Shown here: positions 8,393 to 16,340 of the stretch, one piece after another | How the letters are laid out: every line of letters begins with the position of its first letter | Numbering within the stretch: the first letter of the stretch is position 1 | Source of the DNA: JABWBD01 sp040768665 | Lineage (GTDB): Bacteria > Planctomycetota > Planctomycetia > Pirellulales > Thermoguttaceae | DNA length: 26,715 nt | Assembly: GCA_040768665.1 (NCBI GenBank) | Contig: JAXGMN010000094.1 | Location: 1-26,715 of the forward strand | Reading direction: 5' to 3' | The notes under the pieces: generated by a model | The model's database searches: none | Told to the model about the DNA's origin: nothing | What the model saw: the letters and a program-made list of their open reading frames with translations, nothing else | Program-made: the position numbers and the translations under genes

Positions 8393-8838
8393 CGACGGCT
8401 CTCCCGTTGAGGTCCGCGGGCGACCTGGCCATTTCCTTGCAGCTTGCCCGGTTGCTGCGACTCGTATTTGCTCGCGCAGCGAGTGAGGATTTTTTCGCCG
8501 CGGACTTTCCCCGGCTCCTCCATGCGCCCCTCGACGACAACCTCGATTTCCTCGGTGAGATTGTCCGGTATTGCTCCGTGGCAAAGGACGTGAAGGGCAT
8601 CGGAACCGGCCACCAAGGCAAATTCAGCCCGGTCTCGACGGGGCGAAATCTGTAGTGTCCCACTAGCGATTCGACCGCTGACCCGGAGTCGGACACCCAA
8701 CAAATCCGGGGCGTTAGCCAGACATTCGTCAGCAGTTAGGTAATACTTCCAACCAGCAGATGCTCCCAGGTAGGCCGTGTAGGCCGTTGCAGCAGCCAAT
8801 ATTACTCCGGCAATCGTCAGCTTTCTTCCGATCGACAC
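8389..8838 (-). CDS. ccmE: CcmE heme chaperone, CxxxY variant
   Basis: CcmE carries heme covalently in the periplasm between CcmC and CcmF. The product has an N-terminal membrane anchor (KLTIAGVILAAATAYTAYLG), the entry to an OB fold (GWKYYLTADE), beta strands (LRVSGRIASGTLQI, AEFALVAG, IEVVVEGRM) and a C-terminal motif LTRCASKYES. The heme-binding histidine of the classic HxxxY motif is replaced by cysteine (codon 8476-8478), with Tyr four residues on (8464-8466). This CxxxY form is known from archaea, Desulfovibrio and some others that lack CcmH. I chose GTG 8838 (149 residues). A GTG at 8889 would add 17 unconserved residues and sits inside a hairpin. Confidence 0.9.
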   Translation of the reverse strand: MSIGRKLTIAGVILAAATAYTAYLGASAGWKYYLTADECLANAPDLLGVRLRVSGRIASGTLQISPRRDRAEFALVAGSDALHVLCHGAIPDNLTEEIEVVVEGRMEEPGKVRGEKILTRCASKYESQQPGKLQGNGQVARGPQRESRR

Positions 8839-8886
8839 TGGCGATGCCTCGGCAGTAGGAGAACAATACGGCCCTGCGGCGCGTGC

Positions 8887-8914
8887 CACCCCCGCCGCAA
8901 ACGAAGCGGGGGTG
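8887..8914. repeat. Perfect 9-bp inverted repeat upstream of ccmE
   Basis: CACCCCCGC at 8887-8895 and GCGGGGGTG at 8906-8914 form a perfect 9-bp stem around a 10-base loop. It lies 49 bases upstream of the chosen ccmE start. On the minus strand it would fold in the 5' leader. It could be a dispersed hairpin repeat, a terminator for leftward read-in, or a leader structure. There is no T-run on the minus strand. Confidence 0.6.
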
Positions 8915-9033
8915 TTAAATAACAGAAACCTGCTCGGCTGTCAAAAGCACTTCTTAGAAGGTGAGGGCACGGCAGCCTCGGTACAACCGCCCGAATGGAC
9001 GGTTCGCCAGGGCGATCGGGCCGAACATTTTTG

Positions 9034-9062
9034 TTGACGTTGGTTGAGTCGCAAGTTAGACT
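9034..9062 (+). promoter_or_regulatory. Candidate housekeeping-type promoter for the cytochrome operon
   Basis: TTGACG (9034-9039) and TAGACT (9057-9062) are separated by exactly 17 bases. The -35 matches the consensus at 5 of 6 positions and the -10 at 4 of 6. It lies about 120 bases upstream of the tetraheme cytochrome start, in the 346-base region between the divergent ccm and cytochrome operons. The call rests on consensus only. Confidence 0.35.
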
Positions 9063-9184
9063 CATGCGGCATGTTGGTCTATCGAGTCCAACACGTACGA
9101 CACTATCACACGCCGCACAATTGCCCGGTCCAAACCAGTCCGGCACGCCAACATGCTTGTGCGGCACAGCAAGGGGAGCAGAAT

Positions 9185-9721
9185 ATGTCTCATCGCCTGA
9201 CTCGGCCGACAAGAGCGACGGTAGCGACCGTCGGCGGCGTTCTTTTCGCAATTCTGGCAGCCTTGAGCCTTTGGCCGATGGAAACATCCCGGATAGCCAA
9301 TGCGCAGCCGCCGGAAGACGCCGGCTATACGGGCGCCAAACGCTGCTCATCCTGCCACTTCAAGGAGTTTATGGTGTGGAAGGAGTCTGCCCACGCGAAG
9401 GCGTTCGAGAATATGCCGACCAAGTACAAGCGCGGCGCCGATACCTCCTGTTTCACATGCCACATGACCGGCTACGGTCACCCGAAGGGCTATAAGGGCG
9501 CCGAAACTGCCGATCTGCTTGGCGTGACCTGTGAAAGCTGTCATGGACCGGGCAGCGCGCACGAGACGGCGGCAAAGAAATACGTCGACAAAAAGGAACT
9601 GACGCCCGAGGAGAAGGAGGAAGTCAATAGCGTCCTCTATAAGCTGATCCCGGAGGGCTGCATCGGATGCCACATTACCCAGGGCGGACACAAGCCCCAT
9701 CCGGAATACGAAAAGGAATAA
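9185..9721 (+). CDS. Periplasmic tetraheme cytochrome c (cytochrome c554-like)
   Basis: This encodes 178 residues with an N-terminal hydrophobic segment (residues 13-30, signal or membrane anchor, with ANAQ suggesting a cleavage site). Four heme c motifs are visible: CSSCH (54-58), CFTCH (89-93), CESCH (116-120) and CIGCH (159-163). The string SCHFKEFMVWKESAHAKAF resembles multiheme cytochromes of the c554 type, where the distant His is a likely distal ligand. GVTCESCHGPGSAH is also typical. The ATG follows AAGGGGAG with good spacing; in-frame codons back to 9044 lack conservation. As the first gene before the 11-heme fusion it is probably a soluble or tethered periplasmic electron shuttle. 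Confidence 0.88.
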   Translation: MSHRLTRPTRATVATVGGVLFAILAALSLWPMETSRIANAQPPEDAGYTGAKRCSSCHFKEFMVWKESAHAKAFENMPTKYKRGADTSCFTCHMTGYGHPKGYKGAETADLLGVTCESCHGPGSAHETAAKKYVDKKELTPEEKEEVNSVLYKLIPEGCIGCHITQGGHKPHPEYEKE

Positions 9722-9740
9722 TCCAGACCCGTTTGGCGGC

Positions 9741-9770
9741 CCGGGGCGGTCTGCCGCCGATCGGCCCCGG
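9741..9770. repeat. GC-rich stem-loop between tetraheme and 11-heme genes
   Basis: CCGGGG (9741-9746) and CCCCGG (9765-9770) bracket an inner GGCGG/CCGCC pairing. The RNA could form a GC-rich hairpin 20 bases after the tetraheme stop codon. It might attenuate read-through or protect the upstream message. There is no T-run, so a terminator call is not made. The rest of the 201-base gap shows nothing else. Confidence 0.35.
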
Positions 9771-9922
9771 ACCGCTTGTCGTTTTCGCGATTGACCGGAG
9801 AAGGCGACTCGGGCAGACTAGTGGGTACTGCGCGGGGGCAACAGTGCAAATACAGGACCGACGTGCATTGTCCGCCGCAGCGACGAGCGACACGGCGGTC
9901 CGGCAGTCGGGAAATCGAGCCA

Positions 9923-12502
9923 ATGAGAGTTCTTCTGGGATGCGTGCTTCTGGCCTTCATGGCCGTGGCCCTGCAGGCGACATTGAACGGCCAGTCGGCA
10001 GACATTCCGCCGGCTCCATCCGATATCCCTCCGGCTCCGTCAGATATTCCCCCGGCGCCGTCAGATATACCGCCGGCCCCGTCGGGCAAGTCTTCTTCCG
10101 CGCCCGGAAAGGCCGGACCAGCTTCGAAAGATGAGCTTCCGCCGAGCGGCCCGGACTTGCCGCCTCCGCCCGGCATGGAAAAGCCCGCTCCCTCGCCAAA
10201 GGGCGAAGAAGCGGCCCCGGCTACGTCGGACATTCCGCCGGCGCCCGGCGATATGCCGCCGGCCTCCCCGGACTTGCCGCCCGCGCCTTCCGACATTCCG
10301 CCGGCTGTCGGTGATATGCCGGCTCCGCCGACTGACCTGCCGCCGGCAGCTTCCGACCTGCCTCCGGCAATCCCGATAATGCCGCCAAGCGCGGGAGCGA
10401 AACCACCGCCCAAGGCCGCGGCCGGAACGCCTGCGGCCGCCAAGATGCGAGACGAAGGGCCGCCCCCGACAGGCTCGAAGATTACGCTCGAAAAGAATCT
10501 CTGTGCGATGTGCCACACCGAGTCGGCCGTCTGGGAGGGCGACACGCGGCGCTACTACATCCCTCTGGACAAGCTCAAGGACGATGTCCATTGGCAGGCG
10601 GGCGTCGTCTGCAGCGACTGTCATGGTGGCGACTACACCGCCTCGGAGATCAACCAGGCCCACGCGAGCGACAACGGCTTCCGCCCGCTGGAGGAAGTGA
10701 CCGCGAAAGCCTGCGACCAGTGCCATCACGAGCCCGTGATCGAACTCCGCAAAGGCGTACATGCCAAAGCCGGAGGAAAGGACGAACGTGGGCTGGCCTT
10801 GATGATGCAGTGCGGCGCCTGCCACGGGGAAGTCTCGCACCATTTGCTTCCCCGCAGCAATCCCGCTTCGCCGGTTTTCATCACGAAGCAGATCGAGACC
10901 TGCGGTGAGTGCCACGAAAAGGACAAAGCCAGCTACGTGGAAAGCGTGCATGGCAACGGCCTCTACAAGTCTGGCCTGCTGGTCACCGCCGCATGCGCCG
11001 ATTGCCACGGGGCCCACGGCATCTACCGTGCCGCAGACAATCGTTCCACGCTCTACCCGGCGAACGTCGCCAAGACGTGCGGCCATTGCCACCGCTTCAT
11101 CCAAGAGCGGCTCGAGCAGAGCGTGCATGGGCGAAAGTCGGGGCTGGGCGAATTCATCGACGGCACCGCTGCGGAAGGGACAGGACGCCGAACTCCCACC
11201 TGCACTTCCTGCCATCAAGGCCACGAGATTGTCGATCCGGAGTCGCTTCGCTTCCGCCTTCTCTCGCCCAATCTCTGCGGAAACTGCCACGTTAAACACA
11301 GCCTGCAATACGGCCTGAGCCTGCACGGGGCTTTGACGGAACTCGGATACGGCCCGGCGGCAAAATGCTCCGACTGCCACGGCGCCCACAGTATCCTTCC
11401 GGTCGCGGAGCCCGCCTCGAGCCTGTCGGCCGAAAATCGAGCGCAGACGTGCGGAAAGTGCCACCCGAAAGTCACCGCGAATTTCCTCGACTTCGATCCC
11501 CATGCCGACCATACCGATCCCGAGAGCGATCCAATCGTGCATTGGGTTTACACGGTTCTGCTGACGTTGTTGTTCACGACGTTTGGAGTTTTCGGCCTCC
11601 ACAGCCTCCTTTGGTTCATCCGCGGCATCGTCGACGTGCTGAAGCACGGGCGTCCCCGGCGCCTGAAGCCCGGCGAGGCGGCCTTTGTCCGCTTCAAGCC
11701 CTTCCACCGGCAGGCTCATACCCTGATGCTGATCTCCTTTCTGGGGCTCGCGTTGACGGGCATGCCCTTGAAGTACAGTCACCAGGATTGGGCAAAGGGG
11801 TTGGCGTATCTGCTGGGCGGATTCGACTCGACCAGCGTCTGGCACCGCATTTTCGGCATCTTGACGATTGCCAGCTTCGTCGTCTATCTCGTCCACATGT
11901 TTCACCGCTATCGCAGGGAACGCGCCGCGAGCGGTTCTCGTGCCTACGCCGCCTTTGGCCCCGATTCACCCCTGCCGACCTGGCGCGACTTCAAAGATTT
12001 CGGCCGCATGTTGCGATGGTTCGTTGGCCTCGGACCGAAACCGTCCTTCGAGCGGTGGGCCTATTGGGAAAAGTTCGACTTCTGGGGCGCCTGTGCCGAC
12101 ATCGTCATCATCGGAACCACGGGATTGATCCTCTGGTTTCCGAACCTGGTCTGCGCCGTTCTTCCAGGCGTCACGCTCAATATTGCCAAAGTCATCCATT
12201 CGACCCAGGCGCTGCTGGCCACCGGCTTCGTCTTTGCCATCCACTTCTTCAATACCCATTTCCGCGCGGAGAAATTTCCCGTGGACATGTCGGTGCTGAC
12301 CGGATTGGTCAGCGAAGAAGAGATGGAAGAGGAGCGGGCCGATTATCTCGAGCGGTTGCGCCGGGAAGGTCGGCTGGAAGAGTTTCGCACAACGGTGCCT
12401 TCCCGGCGCCGCCTGACCGTGATCCACCTCGGAGGCTTCATCGCCCTGGCAATCGGCCTGACGCTTCTGGTCGCGATGGTCATCACGGGAATGGGACACT
12501 AG
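9923..12502 (+). CDS. 11-heme cytochrome c fused to b-type membrane cytochrome (CbcL-like quinone oxidoreductase)
   Basis: The protein has 859 residues in three parts. After a signal or anchor (1-22) comes a Pro-rich linker to about residue 185. Eleven CxxCH motifs then follow between residues 194 and 514 (CAMCH, CSDCH, CDQCH, CGACH, CGECH, CADCH, CGHCH, CTSCH, CGNCH, CSDCH, CGKCH). The C-terminal third has about six membrane spans with paired histidines (FHRQAHT, WHRIFG, YLVHMFHRY, VIHSTQA, AIHFFNTHF), like formate dehydrogenase gamma-type cytochrome b. The order of multiheme c then b-type domain is that of Geobacter CbcL, an inner-membrane menaquinol oxidoreductase in metal reduction. The ATG at 9923 gives the signal peptide. 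Quinone activity is inferred. Confidence 0.85.
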   Translation: MRVLLGCVLLAFMAVALQATLNGQSADIPPAPSDIPPAPSDIPPAPSDIPPAPSGKSSSAPGKAGPASKDELPPSGPDLPPPPGMEKPAPSPKGEEAAPATSDIPPAPGDMPPASPDLPPAPSDIPPAVGDMPAPPTDLPPAASDLPPAIPIMPPSAGAKPPPKAAAGTPAAAKMRDEGPPPTGSKITLEKNLCAMCHTESAVWEGDTRRYYIPLDKLKDDVHWQAGVVCSDCHGGDYTASEINQAHASDNGFRPLEEVTAKACDQCHHEPVIELRKGVHAKAGGKDERGLALMMQCGACHGEVSHHLLPRSNPASPVFITKQIETCGECHEKDKASYVESVHGNGLYKSGLLVTAACADCHGAHGIYRAADNRSTLYPANVAKTCGHCHRFIQERLEQSVHGRKSGLGEFIDGTAAEGTGRRTPTCTSCHQGHEIVDPESLRFRLLSPNLCGNCHVKHSLQYGLSLHGALTELGYGPAAKCSDCHGAHSILPVAEPASSLSAENRAQTCGKCHPKVTANFLDFDPHADHTDPESDPIVHWVYTVLLTLLFTTFGVFGLHSLLWFIRGIVDVLKHGRPRRLKPGEAAFVRFKPFHRQAHTLMLISFLGLALTGMPLKYSHQDWAKGLAYLLGGFDSTSVWHRIFGILTIASFVVYLVHMFHRYRRERAASGSRAYAAFGPDSPLPTWRDFKDFGRMLRWFVGLGPKPSFERWAYWEKFDFWGACADIVIIGTTGLILWFPNLVCAVLPGVTLNIAKVIHSTQALLATGFVFAIHFFNTHFRAEKFPVDMSVLTGLVSEEEMEEERADYLERLRREGRLEEFRTTVPSRRRLTVIHLGGFIALAIGLTLLVAMVITGMGH
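10001..10084 (+). repeat. Four tandem 21-bp units encoding DIPPAPS
   Basis: Four perfect protein repeats of DIPPAPS lie directly after the signal segment of the 11-heme fusion protein (residues 27-54). The DNA units differ at synonymous positions, so the repeats are old or selected at protein level. Degenerate copies (DIPPAPGDMPPASPDLPPAP and similar) continue to about 10390. The product is probably an extended periplasmic spacer. Confidence 0.85.
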
Positions 12503-12568
12503 GGCACTCTTTTTTCGTATCACCTCGGCATCATCCGGTCGAGCAAGCGTTGACCGCGGGAGATCATC

Positions 12569-14086
12569 ATGGCCAAGGACCGTAAATCGTCACGAGCGTC
12601 CGAAGGCGGTCCAGCGGGTGGAGGGCAGGGCTTTCGCCGAAGCGTTCGAGGCGGAATCTTCCGAGCGCGAATCGCCGCACAACGGCTGGCTCGCCGGGCG
12701 CGAAAAGGCTGGCCGCGTTTTCGATGGTTTGCCATCTGGATGATTTCGCTCCTGGGGGGATTCATCGTGCTGTTGACGGTGCTCACGGCGGGCGCCGCGT
12801 GGTACACCTCCCGCTCCCAGTTCTGCAACAGTTGTCATATCATGGAGCCCTACTATCAGTCGTGGGTAGAGTCCAGCCACGCCAACGTACCCTGCATCGA
12901 GTGCCATTTTCCACCCGGTTTCGGTGGCAAAGTGCGAGGAAAGCTGCTGGGGCTGATTCAACTGGCAAAGTACGTGACGGAGAGCCAGGGGCCTCGGCCC
13001 GCCGCCGAAATCCCCGACGAAAGCTGCCTGCGTTCGGGCTGCCATGATACGCGTCTGCTTTCCGGGAAAGTCCAATTCAAAGGCGTGACCTTCGACCACA
13101 CTCCGCACCTGGGGGACTTGCGCCGCGGCAAGAAGCTCCGCTGTGTGAGTTGCCACAGCCAGATGGTGCAGGGAGAGCATATGACGGTTACCGAGTCGAC
13201 CTGTTTCCTCTGCCATTTCAAGGATACCGGTTTCAACGAAGGGATTGGCGCTTGCACTCGCTGCCATCAGATCCCCGAGAAGGAATATGATCTGGGCGGC
13301 GGAGTGAAGTTCACCCATGAACTGGCCTATGAAAAGGGTGTCGACTGCTACAATTGCCACGCCGACGTGGTCCGCGGCAATGGAGCGGTGCCCCACGAGC
13401 GCTGCCGAGTGTGCCACAATCGGACCGACGACCTGGCGAAAATCGACGACCATGTCTTCCTGCATCGAACGCACGTCACTGATCACAAAATCGATTGCAC
13501 CGACTGTCACCTGGAGATTCAGCACTCGTTCGACGAGGAACGCTTGCTGCACGCCGCCTCCGACTGCTCTTCCTGCCATCCGAACCACCACGGCGAGCAG
13601 ATCAACATGTTCCGCGGCGTGGGGGCCGAGACGGTCAGCGGTCATGCCGGCAGCATGATGGTCACCCGCGTGGGCTGCCGCTCCTGCCACCGCACCGTCG
13701 AGGCTTCGCCCACGGGAGCGGTCCTTTGGACGGCTTCCATGCAGGTCTGCGCGATGTGCCATGAGCAGTCGGCCGTCGAGCAACTGACGAGTTACCACGC
13801 GCACTTGAAGGTGGCGTACGATCGGATCGAGGCGAGCATCCGCAGCCTGCGCGAGGGCCTCAAGAAGCCGGACATCGTCGAGAAAGATCGCCTCGACCTG
13901 CGCACCGAACTGGACAAGGTCGAACACGACCTCTACTTCATCCGGGAAGGCGGCGGGATTCACAATATCCATTTTGCCGACAAGCTGGTACGCGCGCTGG
14001 TGGATAAGCTGCGCGAACTGAGCGAGAAACTGGATATCGAGCAGCCGCAGATCGAATTGCCGCAGTCTGCGGGCGGTTGGAAATAG
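12569..14086 (+). CDS. NapC/NirT-type membrane-anchored 12-heme cytochrome c
   Basis: A basic N-terminus precedes one membrane span (about residues 52-77). The NapC/NirT signature follows: CNSCHIMEPYYQSWVESSH and then CIECH (109-113). Twelve heme motifs are visible: eleven CxxCH and one CX4CH (CLRSGCH, residues 153-159). The C-terminal 100 residues form a probable coiled coil (RIEASIRSLREGL, ELDKVEHDLYFI) with GGGIHNIHFADKLV. This recalls the GxHN region at the end of NrfA/HAO-type cytochromes. NapC proteins pass electrons between quinol and periplasmic cytochromes. It lies 66 bases after the 11-heme fusion in the same operon. Geobacter ImcH is a comparable inner-membrane NapC-type multiheme protein. 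A catalytic role cannot be excluded. Confidence 0.85.
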   Translation: MAKDRKSSRASEGGPAGGGQGFRRSVRGGIFRARIAAQRLARRARKGWPRFRWFAIWMISLLGGFIVLLTVLTAGAAWYTSRSQFCNSCHIMEPYYQSWVESSHANVPCIECHFPPGFGGKVRGKLLGLIQLAKYVTESQGPRPAAEIPDESCLRSGCHDTRLLSGKVQFKGVTFDHTPHLGDLRRGKKLRCVSCHSQMVQGEHMTVTESTCFLCHFKDTGFNEGIGACTRCHQIPEKEYDLGGGVKFTHELAYEKGVDCYNCHADVVRGNGAVPHERCRVCHNRTDDLAKIDDHVFLHRTHVTDHKIDCTDCHLEIQHSFDEERLLHAASDCSSCHPNHHGEQINMFRGVGAETVSGHAGSMMVTRVGCRSCHRTVEASPTGAVLWTASMQVCAMCHEQSAVEQLTSYHAHLKVAYDRIEASIRSLREGLKKPDIVEKDRLDLRTELDKVEHDLYFIREGGGIHNIHFADKLVRALVDKLRELSEKLDIEQPQIELPQSAGGWK

Positions 14087-14100
14087 GGACTCGAATAACA

Positions 14101-14130
14101 GAGCGAGCAACCGCGTGCGGTTGCTCGCTC
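14101..14130. terminator. Bidirectional hairpin between convergent cytochrome operons
   Basis: GAGCGAGCAACCGC (14101-14114) and its exact reverse complement (14117-14130) give a perfect 14-bp stem with a 2-base gap; in practice this would be a 13-bp stem with a tetraloop. It lies 14 bases after the 12-heme stop and 30 bases from the end of the opposing barrel gene. No clear T-run follows on either side, so rho-independent function is likely but not certain. Confidence 0.65.
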
Positions 14131-14160
14131 GTAGCCCCTCCCGTTGCCGTCGGCGCTGGT

Positions 14161-16269
14161 TCAGAACGTCGCGGAGAGGCCGCCCAATACCATGTGGGCC
14201 GTGCCGCTATCCCAACCGTTGTCGATGTCCTCGAAATCCTTGACGATGTAGCGAGCGAAGGTGGTGAAACGATCGTTCAGCACATAGTCGATGCCGGCAC
14301 TGACGCGTGTCTGCTCGACAATGATGCCCGCGACATCTTCGGCATATTCCAGGGTCATATCCGGCGGCGTCACGGTGTTGAAGGTGTTGACGCCGCGGAG
14401 CCACTCGACGTTGCCGTTGAGGAATAATCGCTGCGTGTAGGCGTAGCGCGCCCCCACGTTGTAGACCTGGGTCCGGCCACCGTAGCTCCAGTTCTCCCTG
14501 AAGGCCGGGAAGTTCGCGTTCTCAAACCCAACGCTGATATCCTGGTCGATCCAGTTCGTGTAATAGCCCATACCGGCCGATAGAGTCCATTTGCACGACG
14601 GCGCGTACCAGGCAGTGAGCGTGAACGGATAGGAGTCTTCCCGGAAGTTGGCGTATTCCGAATCGTTGCTGCGCTGTTCGAGTCCCACCTGGGCCGTGGC
14701 CATGAAGTTCTCTCTGGGCATCCAGGTGCCGCCCACCTCCACCAGATTCACGTGCTCCGGCAGGCTGGTGTTGGAGAAGGTGGAAGGGTCGTCGGGATAG
14801 TTCCGATCGGCCAGCCGCAGGCCAATAAGCGGATCGTCGATTATCCGCAGAGTGTAGCGTACGAAGGTGCTCCACTGAGGATTCCAGCGCTTGGAAAGGT
14901 CCGTGTACAACTTGTTTTCGCGCGTGTCGGGGATTTCGAACGGCACGTCGTTGACCAGGTACGTGACATCGTCGCGGTTGATCTGGGAGTACTGGTACCC
15001 GCTGGCGAATATCACCCCGTCGAACGCGCTTGCGCAGAAGTACTCCGACGGCTTCCACGAACCGCGGACGCCGGTGCGCGTGCGATCGTAATCGACATTC
15101 GAGCGAAGGTCCGCGACGCTCGTTTCTCCCTGGTCGGTAAGAGCCGTCGGCGGCTTGTCGGCGTTCTGGGCGTTTTCGGAGAAGTAGCCGGTCAGCGTGA
15201 AACCGCGGGAGACCCGGCTGATGAGACGAAGGTCGTAGCCCCAATAGTCGCGCTCGAAATCCCGGAACCGGTTTTCCGTATTGCCGACGTAGCCGAACCC
15301 GTAGAAGGCGGTCTTCTCGGTCAGGTCGGTGCGGAGCTTGATCTTGTCGAACTGAGTGAAGCTCTCGGGGACGACAGCCACGGGCGCGGTGCCGAGATTA
15401 AATCCGCTGAAGGTGTGGTTGAACGGCGCGGTCACGTTCTCGTCGTCCGTGCTGAAGACCCTCATCTCACGAGTGTAGTTGACGGTCACCGGCCCCCACT
15501 TTCCCTCCAAACCCGGCTCGAACCGGGAGACGTTCCAGTCGATCCGCTGCGACTGGTTGGTTACGTGGCAGGTGTTGAAGGCTGTTCCCCCGGCCGATTG
15601 CATGTCGGCGCAGTGTGCCATCGAGGTGACCTGGCGCTGGCCGTGCCGATGGAGATTGTGGAAATCGAAGGTCCAGCGGATGTTCTTCGTCAATCGGCCT
15701 TTGAACCGCGCCTCGACTTCCTCGACTCGAATCGCCGTGTCATGATCCAGAATCGATCGATTCGTCATGACCGGGAAAGGGCTATCCTCCTCGTGGAAGC
15801 CGCGAAGGGGCGTCTGGTCCATCTGTTTGAGAAAACTGTCGAAGTCCAGGTCGGCGGAGAAGTCCGGCCGGTAATAGTAGATATCACCGTTGAAGCCGGT
15901 TTCGTTCAACTGGCTTATCGAGTAATCCACGGTCCTGAAACCGTCGCTGATAATCCCGTCAAAGTCCCAGAACGGCGACGGGGAAAGGTCTTCGTAGAGA
16001 CCGATAATCGAGCGGTTCCCTTCCACACTGGTTCCCCAGTACCCGAATCGCCCGACAGCCGCGGAATAGCCGGCGGCGGGCACGGGATAGTCCCGCAGCC
16101 ACCACTCGCGGCGTCCGTACGGGTTCAATGAGATTTCCTCATTGATCTGCTGTTGTTTCGCTTTGGCGGCGGCATCGTCGCCGTTCTCGGCATCCTGGCC
16201 GGCCGCTCCCGGTGTCATCGGACACACGAGCAAGACCGCGGCGGCTAGTAAGACGCAGTTTCGGAACAT
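14161..16269 (-). CDS. MtrB/PioB-like outer-membrane beta-barrel
   Basis: This encodes 702 residues with a signal peptide (about 1-24, ending in GAAGQ). It continues as a long series of amphipathic aromatic-rich segments (for example FTLTAWYAPSCKWTLSAGMG and TRVSAGIDYVLNDRFTTFAR) and ends in a terminal Phe (LGGLSATF), the usual BAM recognition signal. The length and the HCADM...NTCHVTNQSQRIDW region resemble barrels of the MtrB/PioB/DmsF group, which hold an MtrA-type cytochrome inside the outer membrane. The N-terminal CxxC of Shewanella MtrB is absent. ATG 16269 follows a G-rich Shine-Dalgarno-like sequence; upstream codons give no signal peptide. It is 71 bases downstream of the 14-heme gene. 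A generic porin is the main alternative. Confidence 0.68.
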   Translation of the reverse strand: MFRNCVLLAAAVLLVCPMTPGAAGQDAENGDDAAAKAKQQQINEEISLNPYGRREWWLRDYPVPAAGYSAAVGRFGYWGTSVEGNRSIIGLYEDLSPSPFWDFDGIISDGFRTVDYSISQLNETGFNGDIYYYRPDFSADLDFDSFLKQMDQTPLRGFHEEDSPFPVMTNRSILDHDTAIRVEEVEARFKGRLTKNIRWTFDFHNLHRHGQRQVTSMAHCADMQSAGGTAFNTCHVTNQSQRIDWNVSRFEPGLEGKWGPVTVNYTREMRVFSTDDENVTAPFNHTFSGFNLGTAPVAVVPESFTQFDKIKLRTDLTEKTAFYGFGYVGNTENRFRDFERDYWGYDLRLISRVSRGFTLTGYFSENAQNADKPPTALTDQGETSVADLRSNVDYDRTRTGVRGSWKPSEYFCASAFDGVIFASGYQYSQINRDDVTYLVNDVPFEIPDTRENKLYTDLSKRWNPQWSTFVRYTLRIIDDPLIGLRLADRNYPDDPSTFSNTSLPEHVNLVEVGGTWMPRENFMATAQVGLEQRSNDSEYANFREDSYPFTLTAWYAPSCKWTLSAGMGYYTNWIDQDISVGFENANFPAFRENWSYGGRTQVYNVGARYAYTQRLFLNGNVEWLRGVNTFNTVTPPDMTLEYAEDVAGIIVEQTRVSAGIDYVLNDRFTTFARYIVKDFEDIDNGWDSGTAHMVLGGLSATF

Positions 16270-16340
16270 GATCCGGCCCCCCGGCATTGATGGACCACTG
16301 AGTTGTTGTTTAGTCTGAGTTACAGGCTTTTCACGACACG

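Noticed and set aside
7478..8410. Plus-strand open frame of 310 codons within ccmF
   Set aside because: The composition is low in hydrophobic residues and typical of an antisense shadow; ccmF on the minus strand is unambiguous.
9140..9165. Sigma-54 promoter CGGCACG...TGCTT before the tetraheme gene
   Set aside because: The GG and GC elements are 11 rather than 10 bases apart and the -12 box is weak.
10061..11905. Long minus-strand open frame of 614 codons opposite the 11-heme fusion gene
   Set aside because: It mirrors the plus-strand gene in GC-rich sequence, shows no family features, and the plus strand has eleven heme motifs and a membrane domain.
12569..14086. Nitrite or hydroxylamine catalytic cytochrome
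   Set aside because: The GxHN-like tail is suggestive, but no CxxCK catalytic heme motif and no crosslinking Tyr pattern could be identified.
12590..14110. Minus-strand open frame of 506 codons opposite the 12-heme gene
   Set aside because: It is a shadow of the real gene, with no recognisable motifs and no ribosome binding site.
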